Source of the DNA: Verrucomicrobiota bacterium
GTDB taxonomy: Bacteria > Verrucomicrobiota > Verrucomicrobiia > Limisphaerales > SIBE01
DNA: 51,576 bases
Assembly: GCA_016209525.1 (NCBI GenBank)
Contig: JACQWK010000222.1
Span: 1 to 51,576, forward strand
Direction of reading: 5' to 3'
Within the stretch, counting starts at the first letter, position 1. The number at the start of each line of letters is the position of its first letter. A program made the position numbers and the translations under genes. Positions 1-9,363 of the stretch are shown one piece after another. The notes beneath the pieces are model-generated. The model did no database searches. It saw only the letters and a program-made list of their open reading frames with translations, and had not been told where the DNA came from.

Positions 1-13
1 CTTGGCCCCACTA

Positions 14-160
14 CTGTTGAATTAAGGTCAACCGGCCGTTTCTTGCTCTTAATCGTGCTCTTACTCTTACTCCGGAACTCCCTGGAGAGATCAAGTTTAC
101 GAGTAAGAGTAAGAGCAAGACCTGCTCGGGATGGAATCGAATTCATTCTTAATTCAACAG
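14..160. repeat. Long palindromic dispersed repeat, copy 1 (family A)
   Basis: The ends are a perfect 13-bp inverted repeat, CTGTTGAATTAAG (14-26) and its complement (148-160). Pairing may extend outwards through GGCCCCA (4-10) and TGGGGCC (164-170). Inside, CTCTTA-type hexamers (about 44-71) pair with GAGTAAGAGTAAGAGCAAGA (101-120), so the unit could fold into one long hairpin. A second copy lies in inverted orientation at 35188-35336. No target duplication could be recognised; the left flank is cut by the window edge. Confidence 0.8.
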
Positions 161-273
161 CAATGGGGCCGGGGTGATGGGAAACAGACCAGTCACACCA
201 CTGAGGCATGGAATTTGGCGGACAGTATCAAGACTCCCAACCTTAGCCGAACAGCGATTTCCGGCTGGAACGC

Positions 274-1239
274 CTATTTTCCAGCGTCCGTGTCCGCTCG
301 ATTCTCCTCCGTCGTCGTCTTCCGCACGGCGCCAGCAATGGCCGTCATATCATCGATCAGAGTGTTTACGGATTCCCGGGCCACACCTGCTGTCTGCAAC
401 ACACGGCGAGCATCGTTGACCACCATGAGGACTTCGGCCTCCGAGAGGTTTTCGGCGTTCAACACGCGATTTAGGTCGAGCGCCAATTGGAATTTCTGCT
501 GAAACGTCAGGCCCTTGCTCGGCCACGCCCCAATGAGGTCATCGACGACTTTATCGATTGCCGCATCGGGTGGCCGGATCGGCCCCAGGACTGAAGCTCG
601 GAGGGTGCTCAAGATCTGGTAGCGCTGGGTGTTGTTGACGGGCGGAATCCTAATCCCGTGTAGAACAGCGGCGAGCCGGTCGATGTTCAGCCGTTGGGCT
701 GGGGTGAGCGCCGCGCGGGAGGGAGCATTCGTGGGATTCGGCAGGAGGAAATTCGTCGCGCCGGGAAGAACCGCGTTGGTGCCGGTGTTGAGCGCGTTCG
801 TCAGGACGAAATTCGTGGCGGATGTTGTGAAACCGGGAAGGTTTCTGTTGTTGGGAGCGAACGGCGAGACGTTCGTCGCGTAACCGGCCCTTGGCAGAAC
901 ATTCGTAAATGAATACGGATTGGGTCCTAACCGGTTTCCCGGCGCGAAGTTGGTAGCGTAGGGCCGATTGGGCAGGAACCGGCCTGCAGGGCCATAATTG
1001 GTCGGGCCGATTCCAGGAATAGCCACATTCGTCCTTCCCCCGATGAGCGCATTTGTCGCAAAGGGACGCGCTCCTGGCATCCCAGGCCGCTGTAAGTAGT
1101 AATTCGTCAGCGCGCGGTTTGTGTAAGCAGGGAAGGGACGAGCCGGATAAGGCTGGCGAGGGACGCCTCGGTAGCCTTGACTGGATACGATCTCCGCCGA
1201 CGAGACTAAAACGACCACCAACCCGAGAGCTCGCTTCAT
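274..1239 (-). CDS. Secreted Asn/Thr/Pro-rich hypothetical protein
   Basis: This 321-residue protein is not from a family I recognise. The start MKRALG was chosen because it begins a clean signal peptide (hydrophobic LVVVLVSS, possible cleavage near SSQG); the open frame extends 18 codons further upstream without a better signal. Residues about 25-165 are low complexity, rich in Pro, Asn and Thr, with many irregular ATN/TNF-type units. The C-terminal half (about 170-310) is helical in character and looks like a small folded domain. It is probably exported. The gene ends about 110 bp from the palindromic repeat at the window edge and is divergent from the large gene at 1696. Function is unknown. 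Confidence 0.6.
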   Translation of the reverse strand: MKRALGLVVVLVSSAEIVSSQGYRGVPRQPYPARPFPAYTNRALTNYYLQRPGMPGARPFATNALIGGRTNVAIPGIGPTNYGPAGRFLPNRPYATNFAPGNRLGPNPYSFTNVLPRAGYATNVSPFAPNNRNLPGFTTSATNFVLTNALNTGTNAVLPGATNFLLPNPTNAPSRAALTPAQRLNIDRLAAVLHGIRIPPVNNTQRYQILSTLRASVLGPIRPPDAAIDKVVDDLIGAWPSKGLTFQQKFQLALDLNRVLNAENLSEAEVLMVVNDARRVLQTAGVARESVNTLIDDMTAIAGAVRKTTTEENRADTDAGK

Positions 1240-1341
1240 AGAGTTTCGTTGTGTGTCTGTGTCAAAACTCCTTCCCACCACAGCTCTTGTCAACAGAGGA
1301 AACTTGGCATCCGCGCGGCCAGGCGCATGACATGATTCTTC

Positions 1342-1511
1342 GTAGCGCAGACTTGCAGTCGATCAGTATCGCCAGAATTCGTCGCAAGCCGCGACGATTT
1401 TTCCGGCGCGCGGCTTTCCAGGCCGCAGCGGCCCCACACGGAAGGCGAGGCTCGGAGATTTTCGGGCGCCTCGGGCTTTCGGAGCCGCTGCGGCCTGGAA
1501 GGCCGCGCGCC
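1342..1511. repeat. Compound palindromic repeat (family F, copy 1)
   Basis: An outer inverted pair runs from GGCGCGCGGCTTTCCAGGCC (from 1405) to its near complement ending at 1511. It is preceded by a small palindrome TCGTCGCAAGCCGCGACGA around 1379-1397. The same arrangement recurs at 51418-51576 with only a few differences, and a divergent copy lies at 46996-47102. Long open frames across 1250-1800 on both strands are by-products of this GC-rich palindrome. The rest of 1240-1695 has no gene I can support. Confidence 0.75.
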
Positions 1512-1695
1512 GTTTTGGTTGCGGCTGTGCCGCGTTGCGCTGTATCGCCGATTTGCAATCGGCAGCGCGCTGGCAAGTCCCCTGCGGGCTGGGACATGGC
1601 GCCATGCCGCAGCATGCAATTCTGCGATTCGGCTTGGTCTTCGAACAATTTGCACTCGCCTAACTTTCAGCCTCAGGATTATTGTCCCGTACACT

Positions 1696-4600
1696 ATGGC
1701 CCGACACAAAATCCTCCGGCTTCTTCTCCTTATGCTTGTGGCGGTATCGCCCTTGGTCTCAGCTCGCGCCCAATCCGCCGCTGGAGCCAATCGCCTCACC
1801 TACCTCGACGAGCGCGATCCTTTTTATGTTCACCTGAATTTCCCGAAACTGACGGCGCCACAATGGGTGGGCGAACCCGACGTCGAGGCGGTGGTGATCC
1901 TGGCCATCGACGATCTGCGCGAGCCCAAGAAATATGAGGCGTATCTGAGGCCCATCTTGGACCGGCTGAAACAGATCGATGGCCGCGCTCCCCTCAGCAT
2001 CTTCTGCAATGCTCTCGATCACGATCAGGCGCAGTTCCGTGAATGGTTGAAGGAAGGCTTGTCTCTGGAGGTGCATACGCTCAGCCATCCTTGCCCATTG
2101 CTGGCTAAGGGCAATTTCAAGGCCGCGGTGGACACGGTTCACGGCGGGATCGAGTTGCTCAACCGCATTCCGAACAATCGCGCGACCGCGTATCGGATGC
2201 CGTGCTGCGACTCGATCAACAGCCCCAGTCCGCGATTTTACAGCGAGATTTTCAGCCGTGCGAACAGCTCCGGCCAATTCCTGACGATTGACTCCTCGGT
2301 GATGAACATCACGACTTCGCGCGACACTGGGCTCCCGCGAGAATGGGTCGTCGATGCGAACGGCCAGGAGAAGTTCAGAAAATACGTTCCATTCAGTTCC
2401 TTCGTCACGACCATCGACGATTATCCCTATCCCTACGTCATTGGAAAGCTGTGCTGGGAGTTTCCGGCCATGGCGCCAAGCGATTGGGAAGCGCAGCGAT
2501 TGCACGGGACGAACAACCCGGTGACCGTCGCGGACTGGAAAATTGCCCTTGACGCGGCCGTCCTGAAACAAGGCACGTTCACATTCATTTTCCATCCGCA
2601 CGGTTGGATTCGAGCTGCACAAATTGTCGAATTCATCGATTACTCGGCGCAGAAGCATGGGCGCAAAGTAAAGTTCCTGAATTTTCGCGAAGCGCAGCAA
2701 CGGCTGGATGCCCACCTACTCGCCGGCCAGCCCATCCGCGCGGCCAGCGGCCAAGATAACGGCGTGCGCTTGGTCGATCTGGATCACGACGGCTACCTGG
2801 ACGTGATCATCGGAAACGAGCGCACTCAAAAGACTCGAATCTGGGATGCCAAACAAAGTCGATGGAACGAATCGGAATGTCCTGCGCGCTTGACGGTGGC
2901 GGACAGCCGAGGAAACCGCCGAGAAACCGGCGTGCGAATCGGGATTCTCGGCGAAGGAGGCCAACCGGTCATGCTGGTGATGAACGAAGAGGTGCGGAAC
3001 GCTTGGCGTTTCGAAAACGGAAAGTGGCTTGAAGATAAAGCGTTGCTCCGCGGCTTGGAGATCGAAGGCCAACCCGTCCTGACCAACCGCGAGGGTCTTG
3101 ACCGCGGCGTGCATTTGCGCGACGTCAATAGCGACGGCAATTGCGAACTGGTTGTCGGCAATGACGCGCAAAACGCCGTCTTCAGTTGGGAACCCAAGGA
3201 AAGGTATTGGAAGAAGCTTGCGTTTGGCTTGCCGAAAGGCACGTCCATCGTGGACGCGCGCGGGCGCGACAACGGATTACGGTTTGCGGATATCAACGAT
3301 GACGGATATGCCGACGCGATCTTTTCGAACGACCGCGCGTTCTCGGTTCATCTCTTCGTGCCCAAGCTGTTCCTGGGATTCCAAGCCGGCTGGACGCGGG
3401 AAGTCAGCTCAGGCAAGCGGGGTGATCCAGGCGAAATTCCGATGATCGTCCGAGGCGGCGATTTTCCTGACAACGGAGCTTGGTTTCACTCCCGCCACCT
3501 CTGGGTCCAGAACGAAGACACGGCTTCGCTCAAGGATTTGGTGGATCGCCGATCGTACGACGAACTCCTGGCGGGACTCCAGCCGCCGGCCAAATCACCC
3601 AAAGCCTCGCTCGAATCCATGCAATTGCGGCCCGGCTTCAAGGTTGAACTCGTCGCGCACGAACCGCTCGTGATGGACCCGATCGCCTTTGAATGGGGCG
3701 CTGACGGCAAGCTTTGGGTCGCGGAGATGGGGGATTATCCCCTCGGCGCTGATGGGAAGGGAAGATCGGGCGGTGTGGTGCGCTTCTTGGAGGACACCGA
3801 CGGCGACGGTGTGTGCGACAAATCGACGGTATTTCTCGACGGCGTGAATTTCCCGACCGGCGTCATGCCCTGGCGAAAGGGCGTCCTGGTCTCGGCCGCG
3901 CCGGAGATTTTTTACGCGGAAGACACCGACGGCGATGGCAAGGCCGACGTACGCAGGACGATTCTGAGCGGCTTCCGTGAAGGAAATCAACAGCATCGAG
4001 TCAATGGCTTCGAGTTCGGACTGGACAACTGGATCTATTGCGCCAACGGCGACAGCGGAGGCGATATCCGCTCCGCGTCCGGCGGGAAGACGCTTGTCCT
4101 TCGAGGACACGACCTCCGTTTCCGCCCCGATGACGGAGCCTTCGAACTCGTCGCCGGCCAGACCCAATATGGCAGGCACAGAGATGATTGGGGCAACTGG
4201 TTTGGCGACAACAATCCGGCTTGGGTTTGGCATTATTTCCTGCCGGAGCATTATCTCGCCCGCAATCCGCATCTCGCCGTCCGCACCTTGAGGAAATACC
4301 TGGCGAATTATCCGGACTCCACCCGGGTGCTCCCCGCGAGCCGAAGCCTCCAGCGGTTTAACGACATTGGCATGCTCAATCACGTGACCTCGGCCAACAG
4401 CCCAACGCCTTACCGCGACGAACTTTTTGGACCGGAGTTCGAGAGCAGCGTTTTCATCAGCGAGCCCGTCCACAACCTCATTCATCGCGAGGTGCTGGAG
4501 CCCGATGGCGTCAGCTTCACGAGTCACCGGCCATCGGACGAGAAAGACATCGAATTCCTTGCCTCGACCGACAATTGGTTCCGCCCGATCATGCTGAAGA

Positions 4601-6516
4601 CGGGCCCGGACGGGGCGCTCTACATTGCCGACATGTATCGGCTGGTCATCGAGCATCCCGAGTGGATTCCCGCCGACACCCAGAAACGATTTGATCTCCG
4701 GGCTGGGTCTGCCCTGGGCAGGATTTATCGGGTTTATCCGGAGAAGGCGGTGCTCCGGAAGGTTCCACGACTGGATGATCTTGACACCGCCGGTTTGGTG
4801 AAGGCCCTGGAAAGTCCCAATGGCTGGCAACGTGACACTGCGCAACGACTCCTGGTCCAGGCGGGTGACAAGGCCGCCGAACCGTTGCTCCGGGCGCTGG
4901 TATCGAACAGCCAAAATCCAAAAGTGCGTTTGCAGGCTCTCTGCACCCTCGACGGTTTGGGCGCGCTGTCACCTCAAATCATCGCTCAAGCACTGGCCGA
5001 CGATCATCCGGCCATACGGGAACATGCGGTCCGACTGAGCGAGCCGTTTTTGAATCTGCCAGCGGCCAAAGCGGCCGGCCTCAGGAGCGAGACCCGGAGC
5101 GGGCGGGCAGCCGCACAGAGCACATATCAAGAACGCCTGAAGGCAATCGTCACTCGCGCGGCTTCCTTGCAGCAGAAGCTCCTCGAGTTGGTGAACGATC
5201 CAAACGCCCGGGTCCGTTACCAATTGGCTTTCGCTCTCGGTGAATGGAACGATCCGAAGGCCGGGCCAGCGCTCTTGAATCTTGCCTTGCGCGATATCGC
5301 CAATGCAGAGATCCAAATTGCCGTCATGAGTTCGGCCGCGGCGCACATCGAACCCATGCTCGAAAACCTGCTGGCCGACGCGGCGGCATCCCCTCCCCCG
5401 CAACTCACCGAGGAACTGTTCCGCCTGGCGGCGCTCCTGAAAAAGGATCCAGCCCTGGCCAAGGCGCTGCTGCGGGTGAGCCGGTTGAGGACCGATCAAC
5501 CGGCGTGGTGGCAATTCGCCGGAGTCGCCGGCTTCTTGGAAGGCGCCGAACGGTTGCACGGATCGCTCGCGCAGTTCCGCGAGCGGTGTGATCCCGCCCT
5601 CCGATCCTCTATCCAGCAGTTGGATGCGATGTTTTCCGCAGCGCGCCGAGTGGCCTTTGACGAACGGTCTGCCGAGAATGAACGCGCGGCGGCTATCCGC
5701 TTGCTCGGCCGGCGGGCAACGGAAGCGAACGAAGACATCGAAAGCTTGTCCAGACTCCTGGGTCCGCTGATCCCGAATGCGCTGCAAAAGGCGGCGCTGG
5801 AGCGGCTGGGGAGACTTGATCATCGGGCCGTGGCCGAGGCCTTGTTATCAGGCTGGCGGGGATATCTGCCCGCCATGCGAAACGACGTGCTGAACCTGCT
5901 GCTCAGCCGAAGCGTCTGGGCCGAACTTGTCCTTACGGCGATCGAAAAAGAGCAGATTCAACCCGGTCAGGTCGGCACGGTTTATCAACAGAAGCTCTTG
6001 AGCCATTCCCAGTCCGCGATACGGAATCGGGCCCAGCCACTGTTTGCCACTCAGGCGGACCGCAAGAAAATCTTGAAGCAATACGAATCGGCCCTCGGCC
6101 TGGCCGGCAAGAGCGCCGCGGGAGCCGAGCTGTTCCGGCAACACTGCGCAAACTGCCACCGCTTTCGCAACGAAGGATTCAACGTCGGACCCGATCTGGC
6201 GGCGTTGGCCACGAAGTCGCCCGAGGTGCTTCTCGGCGCCATCCTGGATCCCAACGCCGCCGTGGAATCCAGATACGTCAATTACACCGCGGTGACCAAG
6301 GGAGGCCGCGAACTCAGCGGCATCATCGCGGCGGAGACACCGAACAGCATCACCCTGCGCGGCGCGAACGGCGTGGAAGAAGCCGTGCTTCGCAGCGAAG
6401 TCATCGACTTGACCGGTTCCGGACTTTCGCTCATGCCCGATGGATTCGAATCAGCCCTGAAACCGCAGGACCTGGCCGACTTGATAGCTTATCTGACGAA
6501 TCCGCCGGGGACTTGA
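1696..6516 (+). CDS. Polysaccharide deacetylase-like / FG-GAP / PVC-type dehydrogenase / HEAT / cytochrome c fusion protein
   Basis: This 1606-residue exported protein starts at an ATG that opens a strong signal peptide (LRLLLLMLVAVSP). Residues about 60-300 resemble a NodB-type deacetylase: D72-D73 in AIDD and H127/H131 in HTLSH could bind the metal. Three FG-GAP/VCBS-like segments with DxDxDG-type loops follow (about 357, 472 and 528). Residues about 639-1030 match the PVC-type membrane-bound dehydrogenase N-domain, with DTDGDGVCD and DTDGDGKAD calcium-type loops. HEAT-like helices fill about 1032-1400. A C-terminal c-type cytochrome domain carries C1484-A-N-C1487-H1488. PVC dehydrogenase plus HEAT plus haem is a known planctomycete/verrucomicrobial architecture; the deacetylase front end is unusual. 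The substrate is probably a sugar or polysaccharide (inference). An upstream extension of the open frame runs through a palindromic repeat and is not used. Confidence 0.85.
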   Translation: MARHKILRLLLLMLVAVSPLVSARAQSAAGANRLTYLDERDPFYVHLNFPKLTAPQWVGEPDVEAVVILAIDDLREPKKYEAYLRPILDRLKQIDGRAPLSIFCNALDHDQAQFREWLKEGLSLEVHTLSHPCPLLAKGNFKAAVDTVHGGIELLNRIPNNRATAYRMPCCDSINSPSPRFYSEIFSRANSSGQFLTIDSSVMNITTSRDTGLPREWVVDANGQEKFRKYVPFSSFVTTIDDYPYPYVIGKLCWEFPAMAPSDWEAQRLHGTNNPVTVADWKIALDAAVLKQGTFTFIFHPHGWIRAAQIVEFIDYSAQKHGRKVKFLNFREAQQRLDAHLLAGQPIRAASGQDNGVRLVDLDHDGYLDVIIGNERTQKTRIWDAKQSRWNESECPARLTVADSRGNRRETGVRIGILGEGGQPVMLVMNEEVRNAWRFENGKWLEDKALLRGLEIEGQPVLTNREGLDRGVHLRDVNSDGNCELVVGNDAQNAVFSWEPKERYWKKLAFGLPKGTSIVDARGRDNGLRFADINDDGYADAIFSNDRAFSVHLFVPKLFLGFQAGWTREVSSGKRGDPGEIPMIVRGGDFPDNGAWFHSRHLWVQNEDTASLKDLVDRRSYDELLAGLQPPAKSPKASLESMQLRPGFKVELVAHEPLVMDPIAFEWGADGKLWVAEMGDYPLGADGKGRSGGVVRFLEDTDGDGVCDKSTVFLDGVNFPTGVMPWRKGVLVSAAPEIFYAEDTDGDGKADVRRTILSGFREGNQQHRVNGFEFGLDNWIYCANGDSGGDIRSASGGKTLVLRGHDLRFRPDDGAFELVAGQTQYGRHRDDWGNWFGDNNPAWVWHYFLPEHYLARNPHLAVRTLRKYLANYPDSTRVLPASRSLQRFNDIGMLNHVTSANSPTPYRDELFGPEFESSVFISEPVHNLIHREVLEPDGVSFTSHRPSDEKDIEFLASTDNWFRPIMLKTGPDGALYIADMYRLVIEHPEWIPADTQKRFDLRAGSALGRIYRVYPEKAVLRKVPRLDDLDTAGLVKALESPNGWQRDTAQRLLVQAGDKAAEPLLRALVSNSQNPKVRLQALCTLDGLGALSPQIIAQALADDHPAIREHAVRLSEPFLNLPAAKAAGLRSETRSGRAAAQSTYQERLKAIVTRAASLQQKLLELVNDPNARVRYQLAFALGEWNDPKAGPALLNLALRDIANAEIQIAVMSSAAAHIEPMLENLLADAAASPPPQLTEELFRLAALLKKDPALAKALLRVSRLRTDQPAWWQFAGVAGFLEGAERLHGSLAQFRERCDPALRSSIQQLDAMFSAARRVAFDERSAENERAAAIRLLGRRATEANEDIESLSRLLGPLIPNALQKAALERLGRLDHRAVAEALLSGWRGYLPAMRNDVLNLLLSRSVWAELVLTAIEKEQIQPGQVGTVYQQKLLSHSQSAIRNRAQPLFATQADRKKILKQYESALGLAGKSAAGAELFRQHCANCHRFRNEGFNVGPDLAALATKSPEVLLGAILDPNAAVESRYVNYTAVTKGGRELSGIIAAETPNSITLRGANGVEEAVLRSEVIDLTGSGLSLMPDGFESALKPQDLADLIAYLTNPPGT

Positions 6517-6663
6517 GCCTCGCCAAACTGTCTGATCCCGGACAGGACCAATCTTCGGCTTGCGCTAAGAAACATTTGCGAAGCGTTGGCCGCCCGGCGT
6601 AGGATTCGTCCCCGTGCAGATCGTTGAGTTTGGGATCGCGGTGGCTCCGGTGGCTGGCCTTCT

Positions 6664-7629
6664 ATGAGCATCACTTACCTTGAGGCGATTCGCGAGGCGC
6701 AGGCCAGGGCTCTGGCAGAGGATCCGCGGGTCTTCATTTACGGACAGGACGTCGGCGCTTTCGGCGGAGCGTTCAAGGCGACAAAGAAGCTCGCCCAGGA
6801 ATTTCCAGGAAGAGTCGTCGATGCGCCCATCAGCGAAGATGCAATTCTGGGCGCGGCCATTGGCGCGGCGATCGAAGGGATGCGCCCGATTGTCGAGATG
6901 CAGTTCGCCGATTTTTCGACTGTGGCCTTCAACCAGATCGTGAACCAGGCGGCCACCTTGCATTGGCGGACCCAAGTGCCGTGCCCCATTACGGTCCGGC
7001 TCCCATCCGGCGGAACCTCCGGCAGCGGTCCGTTTCACAGCCAGAGCATGGAGGCGATCTATGCGCACTATCCGGGCTTGATTGTGTTGACCCCCGCCAC
7101 GGTGGATGACGCTTACAGCATGTTGCTCGAAGCGGTGGCGATCGATGATCCCGTGATCTTTTGCGAGCACAAGTATCTCTACTACCACTTGAAAGCAGAA
7201 CGGCTGCCCACCGAAGCCATGCCCGTGGGCAAGGCTCGGATCGCCCGCGAGGGACGCGACCTTACCATCGTCGCTTACAGCGCCATGGTGCACGAAGCGC
7301 TCGAAGTGGCCGAAGAACTGAACGGCGAAGGAACGCAAGTTGAAGTGGTCGATTTGCGGTCGGTCAAACCTTTGGACACCGACACGGTTATGGCTTCGGT
7401 AGCGCGCACCGGAAGACTGCTCTGCGTGGGCGAAGCGTTTCCGTGGGGAGGAGTCACGGCCGAAGTGGTGGCTCGCGTCGCCAGCGAAGGTTTCGACCTC
7501 CTCGACGCGCCCCCGCAACGCCTCAATGCAAAGGACACTCCGATTCCGTATCATCCGACTCTCTGGGCAGCGCACCGTCCCACGGCGCGGAGCATAGCCG
7601 TCGCGGCTCGTAACTTGCTCCGGCGATAG
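6664..7629 (+). CDS. 2-oxoacid dehydrogenase E1 component, beta subunit
   Basis: The 321-residue product has the usual length and order of E1 beta: an N-terminal transketolase-like pyrimidine-binding domain (SEDAILGAAIGAA, residues about 57-69; FADFSTVAFNQI) and a C-terminal transketolase domain (VVDLRSVKPLD). With an E1 alpha partner it would decarboxylate pyruvate, acetoin or branched-chain 2-oxoacids using thiamine diphosphate. The exact substrate cannot be told from this subunit alone. No E1 alpha, E2 lipoyl acyltransferase or E3 is present nearby, so the partners must be encoded elsewhere. It follows the dehydrogenase fusion by 147 bp on the same strand. Confidence 0.9.
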   Translation: MSITYLEAIREAQARALAEDPRVFIYGQDVGAFGGAFKATKKLAQEFPGRVVDAPISEDAILGAAIGAAIEGMRPIVEMQFADFSTVAFNQIVNQAATLHWRTQVPCPITVRLPSGGTSGSGPFHSQSMEAIYAHYPGLIVLTPATVDDAYSMLLEAVAIDDPVIFCEHKYLYYHLKAERLPTEAMPVGKARIAREGRDLTIVAYSAMVHEALEVAEELNGEGTQVEVVDLRSVKPLDTDTVMASVARTGRLLCVGEAFPWGGVTAEVVARVASEGFDLLDAPPQRLNAKDTPIPYHPTLWAAHRPTARSIAVAARNLLRR

Positions 7630-7730
7630 CCTGGGTTGCGTCGTCAGCAAAAGATTTTGCCTCTTGGACGGACACACTGTGTGGAGGATCGAGCATCTTC
7701 ATGATGATTTCGAAAACGCAGAACGATCCT

Positions 7731-7850
7731 CCCTCTCCCACAAAGGAGAGGGAACCAACGCTGATCGCTCCGGTGCATCTGAGCTTCGCCCGGTCCCGCT
7801 GGGATCAGCCCTCAGTAAATCAGGGCTCGACGCGACTCTCACGCGAAGCA
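7731..7850. repeat. Two adjacent palindromic repeats (CCCTCTCCC family B and GGCTCGAC family P)
   Basis: CCCTCTCCC at 7731-7739 pairs with GGAGAGGG at 7745-7752; seven more family-B copies occur in the window. Around 7807-7850 AGCCCTCA/TCAGGGCT followed by CGACGCGACTCTCACGCG resembles the palindrome at 31671-31739. The intergenic stretch 7630-7915 shows no gene. Confidence 0.6.
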
Positions 7851-7915
7851 ATCTGCTCGCAGGGTGCGAACGAGCTGGAGCAGAGGAGCACGGAGTTCGG
7901 TATCCCGCGGCGGGG

Positions 7916-8890
7916 TCAGCGCCTGGCGCCGCCTTCGCGCCAAGCTTGCTGAATCGCGCGCATGCCCTTCGTGCACGCGTCGTAAGGATCCGGGATCTCC
8001 CACTCATCAATCATGACCCACCCGCGAAAACCGCCTTCGCGCAGGATTTGCAGAGATCGGGCGATCTCGACGTGTCCATCGCCACACGGAAGATGCTTGG
8101 ACGTTCCACCGTCGCGCAATGTGCCGTCCGTGTCCGTCAAATGGAGGTAGCCGATGTTGCTCACTCCGATCCGCTGGAGCATCTCGTGAGGCCGGCCCGT
8201 CGAACCGTTCATCAAGTCGAAATGGCTTGGATCGTAAATCACTTTCAACAACGGCTGATTGGCCCGTTCCAGAATGCGCTGCATGTGCTGTTCCGTGTTG
8301 AACACGAAGGGCGGCTCGATCTCGAATGCCGCCACCAAACCGAGATCGCCTGCGATCTTCGCGGCCTCACCCAACGAACGTCCGAGGTGGGCAGCCGCCT
8401 GATCGATGGTCTGGCCGCGCAGCCCGCCGCCGGGCCACAGGCCAACGCAGTCGCAGCCCAGCGCCCTGGCTAATTGCGCGCGGTCGCGAAATTCTTCAAG
8501 CCACTTTGATCGGGCCGCCTCCTCCGGGGCGAAAGCTCCGCCCGCGCCCAGTTGGAGTGAGAAAATCTTCAAGCCGAAGGCATCGTACTGCCGCCGCAAC
8601 GCGCGAATCCGATCCGCCTCGCTCCCGGCAGGATAGCCGCCGGCCGGCCAGTCACTCACCAGTTCCACGCCGTCGAATCCCGAGCGGGATGCGAAATCGA
8701 GGATCTCCCAGATCGGAAAGCCCTTCCTGTACTTGCGAGCCGCCGACGCAAATCCATTGAGCCCGATGGCAGTATTCCATCCGGGCTTCTGGCTTTGACC
8801 ACTTGCTCCTGAGACGACGCCCGGTAGGGCCAGTGAAGCGGCGAGAGACTTGAGGATCGAACGCCGGGAAAGTTCGGCTTGAATTTTCAT
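7916..8890 (-). CDS. Sugar phosphate isomerase/epimerase family protein, Tat-exported
   Basis: This 324-residue protein belongs to the xylose-isomerase-like TIM-barrel (AP endonuclease 2) superfamily. The N-terminus has a twin-arginine signal (SRRSILKSLAASLALPG, residues 9-25), so it is likely folded before export. Barrel motifs include GFDGVELVSDW, DCVGLWPGGG, FEIEPPF (a probable metal-ligand Glu), VIYDPSHFD (Asp/His) and the late IDEWE. These fit a divalent-metal sugar isomerase or epimerase; the sugar cannot be identified. It is a single gene, convergent with the E1 beta gene and divergent from nothing close; a MITE-like element lies 55 bp upstream of the start. The start ATG immediately precedes the Tat motif. 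Confidence 0.85.
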   Translation of the reverse strand: MKIQAELSRRSILKSLAASLALPGVVSGASGQSQKPGWNTAIGLNGFASAARKYRKGFPIWEILDFASRSGFDGVELVSDWPAGGYPAGSEADRIRALRRQYDAFGLKIFSLQLGAGGAFAPEEAARSKWLEEFRDRAQLARALGCDCVGLWPGGGLRGQTIDQAAAHLGRSLGEAAKIAGDLGLVAAFEIEPPFVFNTEQHMQRILERANQPLLKVIYDPSHFDLMNGSTGRPHEMLQRIGVSNIGYLHLTDTDGTLRDGGTSKHLPCGDGHVEIARSLQILREGGFRGWVMIDEWEIPDPYDACTKGMRAIQQAWREGGARR

Positions 8891-8945
8891 GATGACACAG
8901 CCTCTGAGGCGAGCGTGCCGCTGTCAAGAGTTCGCTCGATTAACC

Positions 8946-9067
8946 CAGCAATTCTCGTTTTGGCCGTAACGCGGACACTCGTGTCCGCAAGACTTCCGAA
9001 AATGTGCGGACAGGAGTGTCCGCCTTACGGTCACGAACCGCGCCCGTTGCCAAAATGAGAATTGCTG
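8946..9067. mobile_element. 122-bp MITE-like element, copy 1 (family C), with 9-bp target duplication
   Basis: The terminal inverted repeats are CAGCAATTCTCGTTTTGG (8946-8963) and the complement of CAGCAATTCTCATTTTGG (9050-9067), 17 of 18 matching. The element is flanked by the perfect direct repeat CGATTAACC at 8937-8945 and 9068-9076. The interior holds two copies of a GCGGACAC...GTCCGC palindrome. There is no coding capacity. Copy 2 at 32401-32522 has the same length and about 94% identity in inverted orientation. Confidence 0.85.
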
Positions 9068-9117
9068 CGATTAACCTGAACATTTCACACTTTCGTTTGC
9101 TGGATGCGCCTCTGGAA

Positions 9118-9256
9118 CGTAGGGACGGCGCGCCCGCGCCGTCCCCGCCGCGTGCAGCGGCGGAACAGCGCCTGGTTAGGGTGAAAAGGTCACTGCGACC
9201 CTTCAAAAGAGTTCCGCGCCTGCACGGCGCGGGGACGCCGCGGCGCGGCGTCACTA
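9118..9256. repeat. GC-rich palindromic repeat (family J, copy 1)
   Basis: GGGACGGCGCGC pairs with GCGCCGTCCCC, followed by GCCGCGTGCAGCGGC and, at the far end, GCACGGCGCGGGGACGCCGC. A related sequence lies at 40960-41100. No gene is visible in 8891-9363 apart from this repeat and the MITE-like element. Confidence 0.55.
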
Positions 9257-9363
9257 CCTCGTCGTCATTGAAGATTGGCTATTGGTCATTCGAAACCATC
9301 ACCGATAACCAATCGTCAATCCCCGATGACCAATTGTGTGGCTGCTGCGGGCCGGGACTCGGA

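Noticed and set aside
1251..1799. Several overlapping open frames on both strands upstream of the large fusion gene
   Set aside because: They are translations of a GC-rich palindromic repeat (family F) and lack any domain, signal peptide or ribosome site.
6565..7677. 370-codon minus-strand open frame over the E1 beta gene
   Set aside because: It is antisense to a clear E1 beta gene and shows no recognisable protein features.
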